Assembly (NCBI RefSeq): GCF_900078195.1
Contig: NZ_FJVE01000005.1
Coordinates: 325,001 to 389,000, forward strand
From: Clostridium sp. Marseille-P299
GTDB taxonomy: Bacteria > Bacillota > Clostridia > Lachnospirales > Lachnospiraceae
DNA: 64,000 bases
Reading direction: 5' to 3'
Shown here: piece after piece, positions 35,819 through 44,921 of the stretch
Numbering within the stretch: position 1 is the first letter of the stretch
Layout of the letters: every line of letters begins with the position of its first letter
The notes under the pieces: model-generated
What the model was told of the DNA's origin: nothing
The model's input: the letters and a program-made list of their open reading frames with translations, nothing else
Databases searched by the model: none
Program-made: the position numbers and the translations under genes

Positions 35819-36691
35819 TTAATTCTTTAAACGTGAAAGAATATCTGTTAACCTTGCAAACTGTTCTAACGTTAAGGCCTCTCCACGTATTGTAGCAGGA
35901 ACTCCTAACTCCTCTATCGCCTTTTCTATCATTTCCTTTGAAAATGATAAATCTTGTGAATTATTTAATCCATTGGCCAAAGTTTTTCTTCTTTGATTAA
36001 AGGACGCTCTGATTAATTTAAACATAAGGTGTTCATCTTTTACCTTAATTGGAGCATCTTGATGTAAGGTTAAGCGTATCACCGCAGATCCTACATTAGG
36101 TCGTGGCATAAAGCAATTTGGTGGTACATTCGCTACGATATATGGGTCTGCATAATATTGTACAGCCAAAGACAATGCTCCATAATCTTTACTTCCTGGT
36201 CCTGATTGCATACGATCTGCTACTTCTTTTTGTACCATGACCGTAATATTTTCAATTGGAACATGAGCTTCAAAGAGCCCCATAATGATTGGAGTTGTAA
36301 TGTAATATGGCAGATTTGCAACTACCTTGATTGGTTTACCACCATTCTTTTCCTTCACTAATGCATTGATATCTACTTTTAAAATATCCTCATTAATTAT
36401 CGTCACGTTATCATACATTGATAACGTATCTTCTCTTAAAATAGGTATTAAGTTCTTATCAATTTCAACCGCAATAACTTCTCTCGCATTCTCACACAAG
36501 TACTGCGTCATAGTACCAATACCAGGTCCGATTTCAAGCACCATATCATCTTTCGTAATATTTGCTGCTTTTATTATTTTCTCAAGTACGTGAGTATCAA
36601 TTAAAAAGTTCTGACCGAATTTTTTTTGAAACATAAAATGGTACTTGTTTAAAATCTCTATCGTATTCTTAGGATCACCTAATGTTGCCAT
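35819..36691 (-). CDS. rsmA: 16S rRNA dimethyladenosine transferase
   Basis: RsmA (KsgA) dimethylates two adjacent adenosines near the 3' end of 16S rRNA, a late step in small-subunit maturation. The 290-residue protein has the SAM-binding start KKFGQNFLID, EIGPGIGTMTQ and catalytic NLPYYITTPI motifs, and the C-terminal RRKTLANGL region. GAGGTAGTG precedes the ATG. The tatD gene 58 bases upstream is the common neighbour in Firmicutes; rnmV, usually between them, is absent. Confidence 0.95.
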   Translation of the reverse strand: MATLGDPKNTIEILNKYHFMFQKKFGQNFLIDTHVLEKIIKAANITKDDMVLEIGPGIGTMTQYLCENAREVIAVEIDKNLIPILREDTLSMYDNVTIINEDILKVDINALVKEKNGGKPIKVVANLPYYITTPIIMGLFEAHVPIENITVMVQKEVADRMQSGPGSKDYGALSLAVQYYADPYIVANVPPNCFMPRPNVGSAVIRLTLHQDAPIKVKDEHLMFKLIRASFNQRRKTLANGLNNSQDLSFSKEMIEKAIEELGVPATIRGEALTLEQFARLTDILSRLKN

Positions 36692-36749
36692 GCACTACCT
36701 CATTTCAATATTATTCTCTATTTTAATGTGAGTAAAATAATCACACGCT

Positions 36750-37535
36750 TTATTCCATACCATATAACTTCTTTGCATTTTGATTTGTTATATTTATTAC
36801 TTCTTCCTTTGTTATATCTTTAATCTCAGCAATTTTTTCTACAACATAACTTAGATTTAAGGAAGAATTCCTCTTACCACGATTTGGTTCAGGGGAAAGA
36901 TAAGGACAATCTGTTTCAAGAACAAGTGATTCCATAGGAATTTCTTTCACAACTTCTTTTAATTTCTTTCCATTCTTAAATGTAACTACTCCACCAATAC
37001 CTAGATAAAATCCCATTTTGACATATTCTCTAGCTATTTCTATTCCATAAGAAAAACAATGAATTACTCCTGTAAATTTCTTATTATGCTCTAGGGCATA
37101 TTGTTTTGCCTCTTTCATTATTGTAAGTGTATCTTCCGCTGCATCTCTACTATGAATTACTACTGGCATTTCTAAATCAATTGCTAAGTAAAGTTGTTTT
37201 TTAAACCAATATTTTTGAAGCTCTCTCTCTGGCGTATCCCAGTAATAATCAAGCCCTATTTCACCAATTGCAACGATCTTAGGTAGACTTGTCTGATCTT
37301 TTAGCCACTGAAAAGATTCTTCAGTAAGTTCGCTGGTATCACTTGGGTGAACGCCAATTGCTCCATAAACGTGCTCATATTGCTTCGTTAACTCTATGGT
37401 ACTTTTGGATGACTCAATACTCGCCCCAATATTAACTACGGTCTCTACCCCGTTGTCCTTAAGCTGCTCTAACAATTCATTTCTATCTTCATTAAATGCT
37501 TCATCATCATAATGCGCATGTGTATCAAATATCAT
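36750..37535 (-). CDS. tatD: TatD-family metal-dependent hydrolase (DNase)
   Basis: This 261-residue protein has the TatD fold, a TIM-barrel metal hydrolase acting as DNase in studied members. Metal ligands are visible: FDTHAHYDD at the N-terminus, GEIGLDYYWD with the bridging Glu, VIHSRDA, and the late His in GVIHCFSYG and LETDCPYLSP (Asp). GAGAGG lies before the ATG. It is followed by rsmA, as in many Firmicutes. Confidence 0.93.
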   Translation of the reverse strand: MIFDTHAHYDDEAFNEDRNELLEQLKDNGVETVVNIGASIESSKSTIELTKQYEHVYGAIGVHPSDTSELTEESFQWLKDQTSLPKIVAIGEIGLDYYWDTPERELQKYWFKKQLYLAIDLEMPVVIHSRDAAEDTLTIMKEAKQYALEHNKKFTGVIHCFSYGIEIAREYVKMGFYLGIGGVVTFKNGKKLKEVVKEIPMESLVLETDCPYLSPEPNRGKRNSSLNLSYVVEKIAEIKDITKEEVINITNQNAKKLYGME

Positions 37536-37675
37536 ATTAACCTCTCAATCCGCTTTATAGCGGTCAAACTGCTTTGTATAAACTTTTACTGCTCAAAACG
37601 CAATTGCTCTTTATTATAAGGCTTATTTATAATTTTGTCCATGTTAACTGCTCATTAAGCATTAAAATCCCGTTC

Positions 37676-39304
37676 TTAAGATAATTTAAGCTCTCTAACC
37701 TTCTTTCGAAGTCGTAAAATCATCGATGGTGAGACTGATAATTCATCGTATCCCATTTGTAATAATTCTCTTGTTATGGTTAGATCAGAAGCTAACTCTC
37801 CACAAATCCCAGCCCAAATACCATTCTCATGTGCATTCTTAACCACCATATGAAGCATTTTTAATATTGCTGGATGATGAGCATCAAAGAATGTATCTAG
37901 CATAGTATTTTGACGATCAATAGCAAGTGTATATTGTGTTAAATCATTTGTCCCCACACTAAAGAAATCCACCTCTTTTGCTAACTCGTCGCTAATCATT
38001 ACCGCTGCTGGTGTCTCAATCATAATACCAATCTCAATATCGTTTTTAAAGGATATATGCTCCTTTATTAACTCCATTTTAACTTCCTCTAAAATATCTT
38101 TTGCTTTTCGTACTTCAGAAACTGAAATTATCATAGGAAGCATAATTGATATTGTACCATACATAGATGCTCTTAGGATTGCACGAAGCTGTGTTTTGAA
38201 AATCTCCGTTCTAGTTAAACAAATGCGAATTCCCCTAAATCCCATGGCAGGATTTTCTTCCTTCTCTAATCCAAAATAGTCTATCTTTTTGTCAGCTCCG
38301 ATATCTAAGGTTCGAATAATAACCTTTTTACCATTCATTGCTTTTGCGATCTCTTTATATACAAGAAATTGTTCCTCTTCGCTTGGATACGTGTCTCTTT
38401 CTAAATAAAGAAACTCACTTCGAAACAGTCCTATTCCACCACCATCATTCTTTAAGACTTCATCTACATCAGATAAATTACTGATGTTTCCATAGATATC
38501 TACTCTTTTTCCATCTATAGTCACATTATCCTTGCCTACTAACTTAGTAAGCAAGTCTTCTTCCAGAAGTAATTCTTTTTGCTTTTTCTTCATTTCTTCT
38601 AAAGTATTTGCATCAGGATCAATATATAGTGTCCCGCTAATTCCATCAATAATTGCTAGCCTATTATTGTACTCCTTAGTTAACTCTTTTCCAATACCAA
38701 TAATCGCTGGAATATTTAGTGCCTTTGCTATTATGGCAGTATGTGAATTTTCCGACCCATACATAATAGCAAAACCAAGTACCTTATTTTTATCAAGACG
38801 TATTGTTTCACTGGGAATTAAATCATCTGCTGCAAGGATGACTGGTTCATTGAGAACAAACTCCTCTTGCTTATCCCCATTTAAAAGCCTTAACAATCGT
38901 TCAGAAACATCTATAATATCAAATGCACGTGCCTGCATATACTCATCTTTCATGGATAGGAACATCTGCGAATATTTCTCTGATGTTTGCTTCACTGCAA
39001 ACTCTGCATTTGCCCCTTGATTTAATATAAGGTCAATGACAAAATTATAATAGCCTTCATCTTGCAAGATTAACTGATGCCCTTCAAAAATAGCCGCATT
39101 TATTTCATTTGCCTTAGATAAGGCCATTTCATTGAGTTCTTGAAGTTCTAATAAGGCTGACTCTTTTGCTAGCTCAAATCGTTTAATTTCAGCGTCTACA
39201 TTATGGACTGTCTTCTTATCCACATTATATTTGCTTCGCTCATAAAATAAGATTTTTCCAATACTAATTCCTTGAAATACACTAGTTCCATATAAAGTAA
39301 TCAT
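37676..39304 (-). CDS. ptsI: Phosphoenolpyruvate-protein phosphotransferase (PTS enzyme I)
   Basis: Enzyme I takes phosphate from PEP and passes it to HPr in sugar uptake. The 542-residue protein has the active His188 in GSENSHTAI (usual motif GG-x-T/S-SHTAI, so the first residues differ slightly), the FRSEFLYLERD motif of the PEP domain, and the C-terminal GICGELASD with the catalytic Cys. AAGGAGG lies 5 bases before the ATG. It follows fruK by 37 bases, and no ptsH or EII gene is in the window. Confidence 0.94.
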   Translation of the reverse strand: MITLYGTSVFQGISIGKILFYERSKYNVDKKTVHNVDAEIKRFELAKESALLELQELNEMALSKANEINAAIFEGHQLILQDEGYYNFVIDLILNQGANAEFAVKQTSEKYSQMFLSMKDEYMQARAFDIIDVSERLLRLLNGDKQEEFVLNEPVILAADDLIPSETIRLDKNKVLGFAIMYGSENSHTAIIAKALNIPAIIGIGKELTKEYNNRLAIIDGISGTLYIDPDANTLEEMKKKQKELLLEEDLLTKLVGKDNVTIDGKRVDIYGNISNLSDVDEVLKNDGGGIGLFRSEFLYLERDTYPSEEEQFLVYKEIAKAMNGKKVIIRTLDIGADKKIDYFGLEKEENPAMGFRGIRICLTRTEIFKTQLRAILRASMYGTISIMLPMIISVSEVRKAKDILEEVKMELIKEHISFKNDIEIGIMIETPAAVMISDELAKEVDFFSVGTNDLTQYTLAIDRQNTMLDTFFDAHHPAILKMLHMVVKNAHENGIWAGICGELASDLTITRELLQMGYDELSVSPSMILRLRKKVRELKLS

Positions 39305-39341
39305 CTGAACCTCCTTGTCTATTTTCTATGCAAAAAACTTA

Positions 39342-40250
39342 CTATTTTTCTACCTTTGGTAATAGTCCTAATATTTCACCCTCACTTGGTAACCAGTTTG
39401 TGAATGCAGACGCACTACCTGCCGCTATTCCCAACTGAAAGGCTTTCATAAAATCATTGGTTTTAATATATCCTGCTAAAAATCCAGCCACCATGGAGTC
39501 TCCCGCACCAACGGAATTTACCACTATTCCCTTTGGTGCTTTTAAATAGTATATTTTTTCTTCCTCCGTGAGTAATACAGCACCTTCTTCTGCCATGGAA
39601 ACTAAAACATTTCTAGCTCCTAATTCCTGTAATTGTTTTGCGTAGAAAACACATTCATCCCTGGAGCTTATTTTAGTACCAAATAAATCACCAAGCTCAT
39701 GCTGATTGGGCTTCACTAAGAATGGTTTATATTTTAGTATATTTTTAAGTAAATCTCCCGTTGCATCCACAATGACGGAAATCTTTCTATCCTCTAGCAT
39801 ACATAACACTTTTTCATAAATATTAACTGGCAATGTGTTTGGTATACTTCCAGCTAAAACTAAACTATCCCCATCCTTAAGTTCATGAAGCTTAGCATAT
39901 AACTTTTCTAATTCTTCGTCTAAAATAATAGGTCCTTGTCCATTAATCTCGCTTTCTTGTTCTGCTTTTATCTTTACGTTAATTCTTGACATCCCATTTT
40001 TTAGAGTAACAAAATTGGTATTACATCCTAAGCTATGTAGCTGCTTTTCAATCTCATATCCTGTAAAACCTGCAATAAATCCAAGGGATTTATTTTCCAC
40101 TCCAAGGTTTTTTAATACAATTGAAACATTAATTCCTTTTCCCCCTGGGTATATTTCCTCTTTTGAAGTTCTATTGACAATCCCTGATCTATAATTTGGA
40201 ACAGCGACAATATAGTCAATGGATGGATTAAACGTTAATGTATATACCAT
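39342..40250 (-). CDS. PfkB-family hexose-phosphate kinase, 1-phosphofructokinase type
   Basis: This 302-residue kinase belongs to the PfkB/LacC group. It has the N-terminal TLTFNPSIDY, PGGKGINVS, the PNQHELGDLFG region and the active site GAGDSMVAGFLAGY. It likely phosphorylates fructose 1-phosphate or tagatose 6-phosphate. The start at 40250 is chosen for TGGAGG upstream; the extra five codons are not family-like. Tight linkage with ptsI supports a role in PTS sugar use. FruK and LacC cannot be told apart by eye. Confidence 0.88.
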   Translation of the reverse strand: MVYTLTFNPSIDYIVAVPNYRSGIVNRTSKEEIYPGGKGINVSIVLKNLGVENKSLGFIAGFTGYEIEKQLHSLGCNTNFVTLKNGMSRINVKIKAEQESEINGQGPIILDEELEKLYAKLHELKDGDSLVLAGSIPNTLPVNIYEKVLCMLEDRKISVIVDATGDLLKNILKYKPFLVKPNQHELGDLFGTKISSRDECVFYAKQLQELGARNVLVSMAEEGAVLLTEEEKIYYLKAPKGIVVNSVGAGDSMVAGFLAGYIKTNDFMKAFQLGIAAGSASAFTNWLPSEGEILGLLPKVEK

Positions 40251-40497
40251 TTGATATACCTCCATAAATCATCTAGGCTGAATTTACGTATATTTATTAC
40301 TATAATACACCATTTTTTCTATCTTGTTAAATAATAATATTGGCTTCCGTTTTAAAAGTTAGTAAAAAAGTCTCAAGCAAACTCATATATTTCTCATATT
40401 CACAGTCATTATTATATGTTAATATATTCCTACTGTAATAATTTATCATTTTTTGTTATAGTTTACAAAATTAAAAGGGTGAAAGTGGAGGTATGAA

Positions 40498-41565
40498 ATG
40501 TACGAATTATTGAAGAAACGCGTACAAAAAAGAACAATTACTAGGATTATTATTGCTCTGGTAGTTATAGTAGTTTGCATGGTGGGAACAGATTTTGCCA
40601 TATTTCAGGTGGTAAAAGGTCCAATTACGCTAACTCCTGACATGGATTATTCCGAATATGAAGGAAAATATGTTACTTACAATGCTCGGTGCATTTTAAG
40701 CGAATATGTTCGAATTGAAGAAACAAATACGACTACTAAAAAATCTAAATTACTTGACATTGGATATTTCGTATTTGATGAGGAAAACGGTAGCTTCTTA
40801 GGGATTCAATTGGATGCTAAAAATGAATCTAAAATGGACCAGTTAATAGACGAATCTTTAGACTATTTTTTCCAATACACAGATATCCAGCCAGATGGAA
40901 TTAAGGTAACTGGTACACTAACTAAATTGGAAGAGGAAGACCTTGAATTTTACAATGAAAATTTAGATTATATATTTAGTGAAATTCCGGAATATAAGCA
41001 ATATGCAATTCCTTATACCATTATTGATGGTACCATTGGTGGTACTGAAACTATTATGTTTTACCTCTTTACTGCTGCCAGTATAATCGCAGTATTATAC
41101 ATAATTTATGCTATATTTAGCCTTTTCTCGGATAAATACAAGAAAAAGCTTAATCAATTCCTAAATGATCATCCAGCCGTATCATCTCATACAATCGAAG
41201 ATGATTTCTCATCAGCAACCAAGTTTGGAAAAGACATATGGGTTGGAAAGCGTTGGACCATTTTTATTTCCGGTGTTCAGGCCCATATACTTACAAACAA
41301 AGATTTGGTTTGGGCTTATTATTACTATACCAGAGGTAGGCATGCAGAAAGCCTTGTAAGGATATTTACAAAAGATAAAAGCTCCGTTGATGTTCACGTA
41401 TCAAAGAAAATTGCAATGCAAATCTTAGATCATTATTCTACCACCCAATCACATATGGTAATTGGCTATGACAAAGATTTAGAATCTCTATTTAATGCAG
41501 AATTCGATGAGTTCTTAGAAATTAAGTATAACGCTGCAATTGCTGCAACTGAAGATGAATTCTAA
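40498..41565 (+). CDS. Membrane protein with two transmembrane segments, unknown
   Basis: This 355-residue protein has a transmembrane segment at about 17-37 and a second at about 187-210, with an extracellular domain between (residues 40-185) and a C-terminal cytoplasmic domain (210-355). The last domain has a pleckstrin-like feel with VWAYYYYTRGRHAES. The protein looks like the DUF6709-type of Clostridia, by memory only. GTGGAGG lies before the ATG. It stands alone and ends at a strong terminator. No function can be assigned. Confidence 0.7.
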   Translation: MYELLKKRVQKRTITRIIIALVVIVVCMVGTDFAIFQVVKGPITLTPDMDYSEYEGKYVTYNARCILSEYVRIEETNTTTKKSKLLDIGYFVFDEENGSFLGIQLDAKNESKMDQLIDESLDYFFQYTDIQPDGIKVTGTLTKLEEEDLEFYNENLDYIFSEIPEYKQYAIPYTIIDGTIGGTETIMFYLFTAASIIAVLYIIYAIFSLFSDKYKKKLNQFLNDHPAVSSHTIEDDFSSATKFGKDIWVGKRWTIFISGVQAHILTNKDLVWAYYYYTRGRHAESLVRIFTKDKSSVDVHVSKKIAMQILDHYSTTQSHMVIGYDKDLESLFNAEFDEFLEIKYNAAIAATEDEF

Positions 41566-41641
41566 AATACCAAACAACAAAGAATTCATGCTTTATTTAA
41601 AATAAATAATTTTATTATGAACTTATTTGTTAATAAAAAAA

Positions 41642-41687
41642 GAAGGTGTCACAGATGATACTACCTTACCTCTGTGACACCTTTTTA
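41642..41687. terminator. Bidirectional terminator
   Basis: AAGGTGTCACAG and CTGTGACACCTT form a perfect 12-bp stem (arms near 41643-41654 and 41671-41682) with a 16-base loop and A and T runs outside. It lies between convergent genes. Confidence 0.92.
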
Positions 41688-41712
41688 ATATCATACAAAT
41701 TAAATTAATTCT

Positions 41713-44535
41713 TTAGTTGTTTATCTTCTTTTTCTTCTCCAATACAAAAACTGATGTACCAATCGCTACAAATATAATACCAATGAAGTAAACAGTCATG
41801 GAACTAATTCCACCTGTTTTAGGTAACTCTTCAAGTTTTTCTTCTGTGTTCTTATCTGTATTTGCATTATTGTCTGTATTTCCATTGATAGCCTCATTTA
41901 TATTTTCATTTTTACTATCTTCACTATTTAATGATAGAATTTCTTCTATTCCATCCCATGCAATTGACATCTTATGAAGCATAGTAATGTTACCAACGCC
42001 GCTTGATCCTGTTGTTCCCGTATGGAGTACACCACTTCCACCAAAATTATTTGTTTCAATGGTTGCAGCTAAGTCAACAACATGAGGTAAACCGTCTGCG
42101 ATATGCTCTGGTAATTGAGGTGAAGATGTTTCTACATGTGCAGTAAGTTGATCACCCTTTACCTGTAATGTAATGTTACAATCTGTTAAATAACAAGAAG
42201 CAGTGATTGGATCACTTATTCTAGTAGTCACGCCGTTTTCATATTTTACAAGGAAAAAGTCAACTGCTCTTGAACTCTTACTTGTTCTTTCGATTCGAAG
42301 AGCATAACCTGTTAAAGTTTTTGTATCAAACTTAATATATACATCTAAATACTGCGCTTTTGCACTACCAAATCCTTGTCCTTGTGTTTTACTTGGGTCA
42401 AGGTTTAAAGTAACTGTCATATCACCATAACTTCCATTCACTGGTGTATATAGTAATCTTGCACCTTGGGTAGTTTGATAAAGTCCAGTACCTTTCGCTC
42501 CATCAATGGCACTACCATAAGTCCATGAGGTCGTAGTGTCTGGTTCCCATTCATACTCACTGGTATCCACTGGTTTCACAGAGTCTACTGTCCAAAAACC
42601 TGGTGCTATGGTTTTATTATATTCAACTGGGAAGTTTTGAAAATCTGTACTAATGGAATACTGTTTTACATCCGATATCTTTATTTTATCTGATGTTATC
42701 ACAGAAACCGCTTTTCCAGCTTGACTTCTAACATGCTTTGGCTCAATAGTAGCCATTAAATAATAACCAACATCACCAAATGTTAACTCATAATTGTATT
42801 CAGGCTCATTTAAGTTTGTTACTGCAACTTCCACTGGATTAGATCCAGACTTATCAGTACAACGATACCATGTAATTAGAGATTGATCTTCACGCTTTCC
42901 TAAATCAAGTTGATAGGATACCGTAACGATTCCATCCTTTGGTGTCCCCATCACTGGTTTTTTTGTAAATTTAGGAGATGCAAGCACAGAAGGTGCTACT
43001 TCAATTTCACATGCTGCTTCTAATCCTGTTTCTGATTTAGCATATATAATAACTTTTTTAGATTCATCATAATCGTTGATTCCTTTTACAGTGCAAGAAC
43101 CGTCTTTATTAACCGTTAATTCGACTAAATCTTCGCTGTCTTTATCAATAGACCAAGTGATGTTAGATAGTTTTGTTTCAATGTTTCCAAAACGTTTTAC
43201 AGAAAGAGTTAATACCGCTTCTGTATTTCCAGATTCTATTGCTGTATTTGTTGTCTCGATGGACATAAATGTTGGAATAGATGCATAATCGATGTTATCT
43301 TCTTTTCCTGCTGCTAGAATCTTATCTTTTACTCCCATTGGATCCCAATCATCATTTCCACGTAATAAGTTATAGGTATTATATACGGTTTCACCCTTGT
43401 ACTCTACTTTATAAGCGCCAAGTACATCTTTATTTGTCATATCAACCGTAGTCCAAGGATTATCTGAACTACTTAGTGTTATAGGTTTTCCATTATGTAA
43501 AACATTCGATTGGTAACAACGTAAGCTACTCTTTGGATACTTAGTCCAACCAATTCCAATGGATATTGGATAGTTACTCTTAAATTCACTATCAACAATA
43601 GCTACAGCTCCACCCTCTTTTGTAAGGTATTGATTTGGTTCTGCCTCTATACCAAAGATTTTAGAATTAAATACACAATTTAAAAATACAGCGCCAGTTC
43701 CTTGTGTTGAGTAAAATGGACGGTTTCCATAGAAATCAAAATCACACTCTAAATGTACGGTTGTCCCATTTAATGCGTCATCCGTACTTTCTACATGGCA
43801 ACGATATAATAATACTCTCTTATCTGAAATAATTGGATTTGCATTCAATCTACTGATAAAATTGCAATTCATAGCAACAATTTTATCCCCATTACTATGC
43901 ACCAATTGTCCTTGTGTAATTGCATCGGAACGCTTTGCACGATTTAATTCTGGCTTTAGAGGAAACTCTAAATCAACGTTACAGTAGTTTCCTACCGTTA
44001 AATTTTCCATTCTTAAACCATTGCCATCAATATATAAGTTAGTAAAGTTCCCATCAGCACCTTGAGTTTGACCACGATTTGCTGCGATTACTACATTTTC
44101 AGGATTATCAGTTAATCCATAGAATGTTAACCATTCACAATCTATAATTAAACCATAAGGTACAGATAAAGTGTCTGGTTTACGAATTTCTTCATCATCT
44201 GGGTCATCAACCCAATATACATAAGGCGCAATATATAGCATCATTGGCGATTCTTCAGTACCATCTACCAAATGCTTTGCTGCCTCATTGATACTAGTAA
44301 ATACATATGGATATTTTGCAGCAGTTGCTTCATCCAATGAACCATCAATGTAAAATGCCTTTTCCGATAATTCAATTGTTTTTCCTTTATAAACAATGGA
44401 ACTACCATTAAACTCAATAGGGTTGTTTGTATCTAATGAAACATACTTTTCTTCTGCCTCTGTAGTGATACCTCCTACCCCCATCATAATTAGACATGCA
44501 AACATAAATAGAACGATTTTCTTTAGTCTTTTCAT
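41713..44535 (-). CDS. LPXTG cell-wall-anchored beta-helix protein, possible pectin-active enzyme
   Basis: This 940-residue protein is secreted and sortase-anchored. A signal peptide covers residues 1-28. A right-handed beta-helix spans about 80-390 (repeated short strands, with a candidate active site in STDDALNGTTVHLE and the downstream YSTQGTGAVFLNC). An Ig-like (BIG2) domain lies at about 410-520, a further beta module at about 620-870, then an Asn/Asp/Glu linker and the sorting signal LPKTG (about 904-908), a membrane segment and KKKK tail. The fold fits pectin methylesterases and pectate lyases or polygalacturonase-type enzymes, but the standard catalytic motifs are not clear. The start is the ATG at 44535; the TTG three codons upstream is too close to the GAGAGG box. 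Confidence 0.78.
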   Translation of the reverse strand: MKRLKKIVLFMFACLIMMGVGGITTEAEEKYVSLDTNNPIEFNGSSIVYKGKTIELSEKAFYIDGSLDEATAAKYPYVFTSINEAAKHLVDGTEESPMMLYIAPYVYWVDDPDDEEIRKPDTLSVPYGLIIDCEWLTFYGLTDNPENVVIAANRGQTQGADGNFTNLYIDGNGLRMENLTVGNYCNVDLEFPLKPELNRAKRSDAITQGQLVHSNGDKIVAMNCNFISRLNANPIISDKRVLLYRCHVESTDDALNGTTVHLECDFDFYGNRPFYSTQGTGAVFLNCVFNSKIFGIEAEPNQYLTKEGGAVAIVDSEFKSNYPISIGIGWTKYPKSSLRCYQSNVLHNGKPITLSSSDNPWTTVDMTNKDVLGAYKVEYKGETVYNTYNLLRGNDDWDPMGVKDKILAAGKEDNIDYASIPTFMSIETTNTAIESGNTEAVLTLSVKRFGNIETKLSNITWSIDKDSEDLVELTVNKDGSCTVKGINDYDESKKVIIYAKSETGLEAACEIEVAPSVLASPKFTKKPVMGTPKDGIVTVSYQLDLGKREDQSLITWYRCTDKSGSNPVEVAVTNLNEPEYNYELTFGDVGYYLMATIEPKHVRSQAGKAVSVITSDKIKISDVKQYSISTDFQNFPVEYNKTIAPGFWTVDSVKPVDTSEYEWEPDTTTSWTYGSAIDGAKGTGLYQTTQGARLLYTPVNGSYGDMTVTLNLDPSKTQGQGFGSAKAQYLDVYIKFDTKTLTGYALRIERTSKSSRAVDFFLVKYENGVTTRISDPITASCYLTDCNITLQVKGDQLTAHVETSSPQLPEHIADGLPHVVDLAATIETNNFGGSGVLHTGTTGSSGVGNITMLHKMSIAWDGIEEILSLNSEDSKNENINEAINGNTDNNANTDKNTEEKLEELPKTGGISSMTVYFIGIIFVAIGTSVFVLEKKKKINN

Positions 44536-44567
44536 CTCTCTCAATCCTCTCTTTACATATCGCTGAA

Positions 44568-44609
44568 CTAATTTGCCGGCAAAATTAGTATCTATTACAA
44601 TGATAGATA
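44568..44609. promoter_or_regulatory. Two palindromes in the leader of the LPXTG gene
   Basis: At 44568-44588 lies a near-perfect palindrome centred on GCCGGC (CTAATTT-GCCGGC-AAAATTAG), and at 44589-44609 a perfect 7-bp dyad TATCTAT/ATAGATA with a 7-base spacer. They sit 33-75 bases before the start codon of the LPXTG gene. They look like operator sites or leader hairpins. Confidence 0.5.
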
Positions 44610-44921
44610 AATTTAACAGTAATTACTACATAAAAATTAGCTATTTTACTTTATAATACAGATTAATTTGTCTTTATAATTTTAGGATGATATAATTATT
44701 TTAGATTCATTATGAAATTGATTGGTTTATATTTAAAAATGAATCATTAACCTGAATTATTCATGTAAGTAAATAACAAAGTTAATTTACTGATCTTTAT
44801 ATCAGCCCGTTGTTTTTTACTTTGATTTTATGATTTTACTTTTTTTAACAGTCAAAAAGAAAGGAATTTAACTAAGGTATTATTACTCTCTTTTTTTAAC
44901 TGCCAATGTGCAACTCACTAT

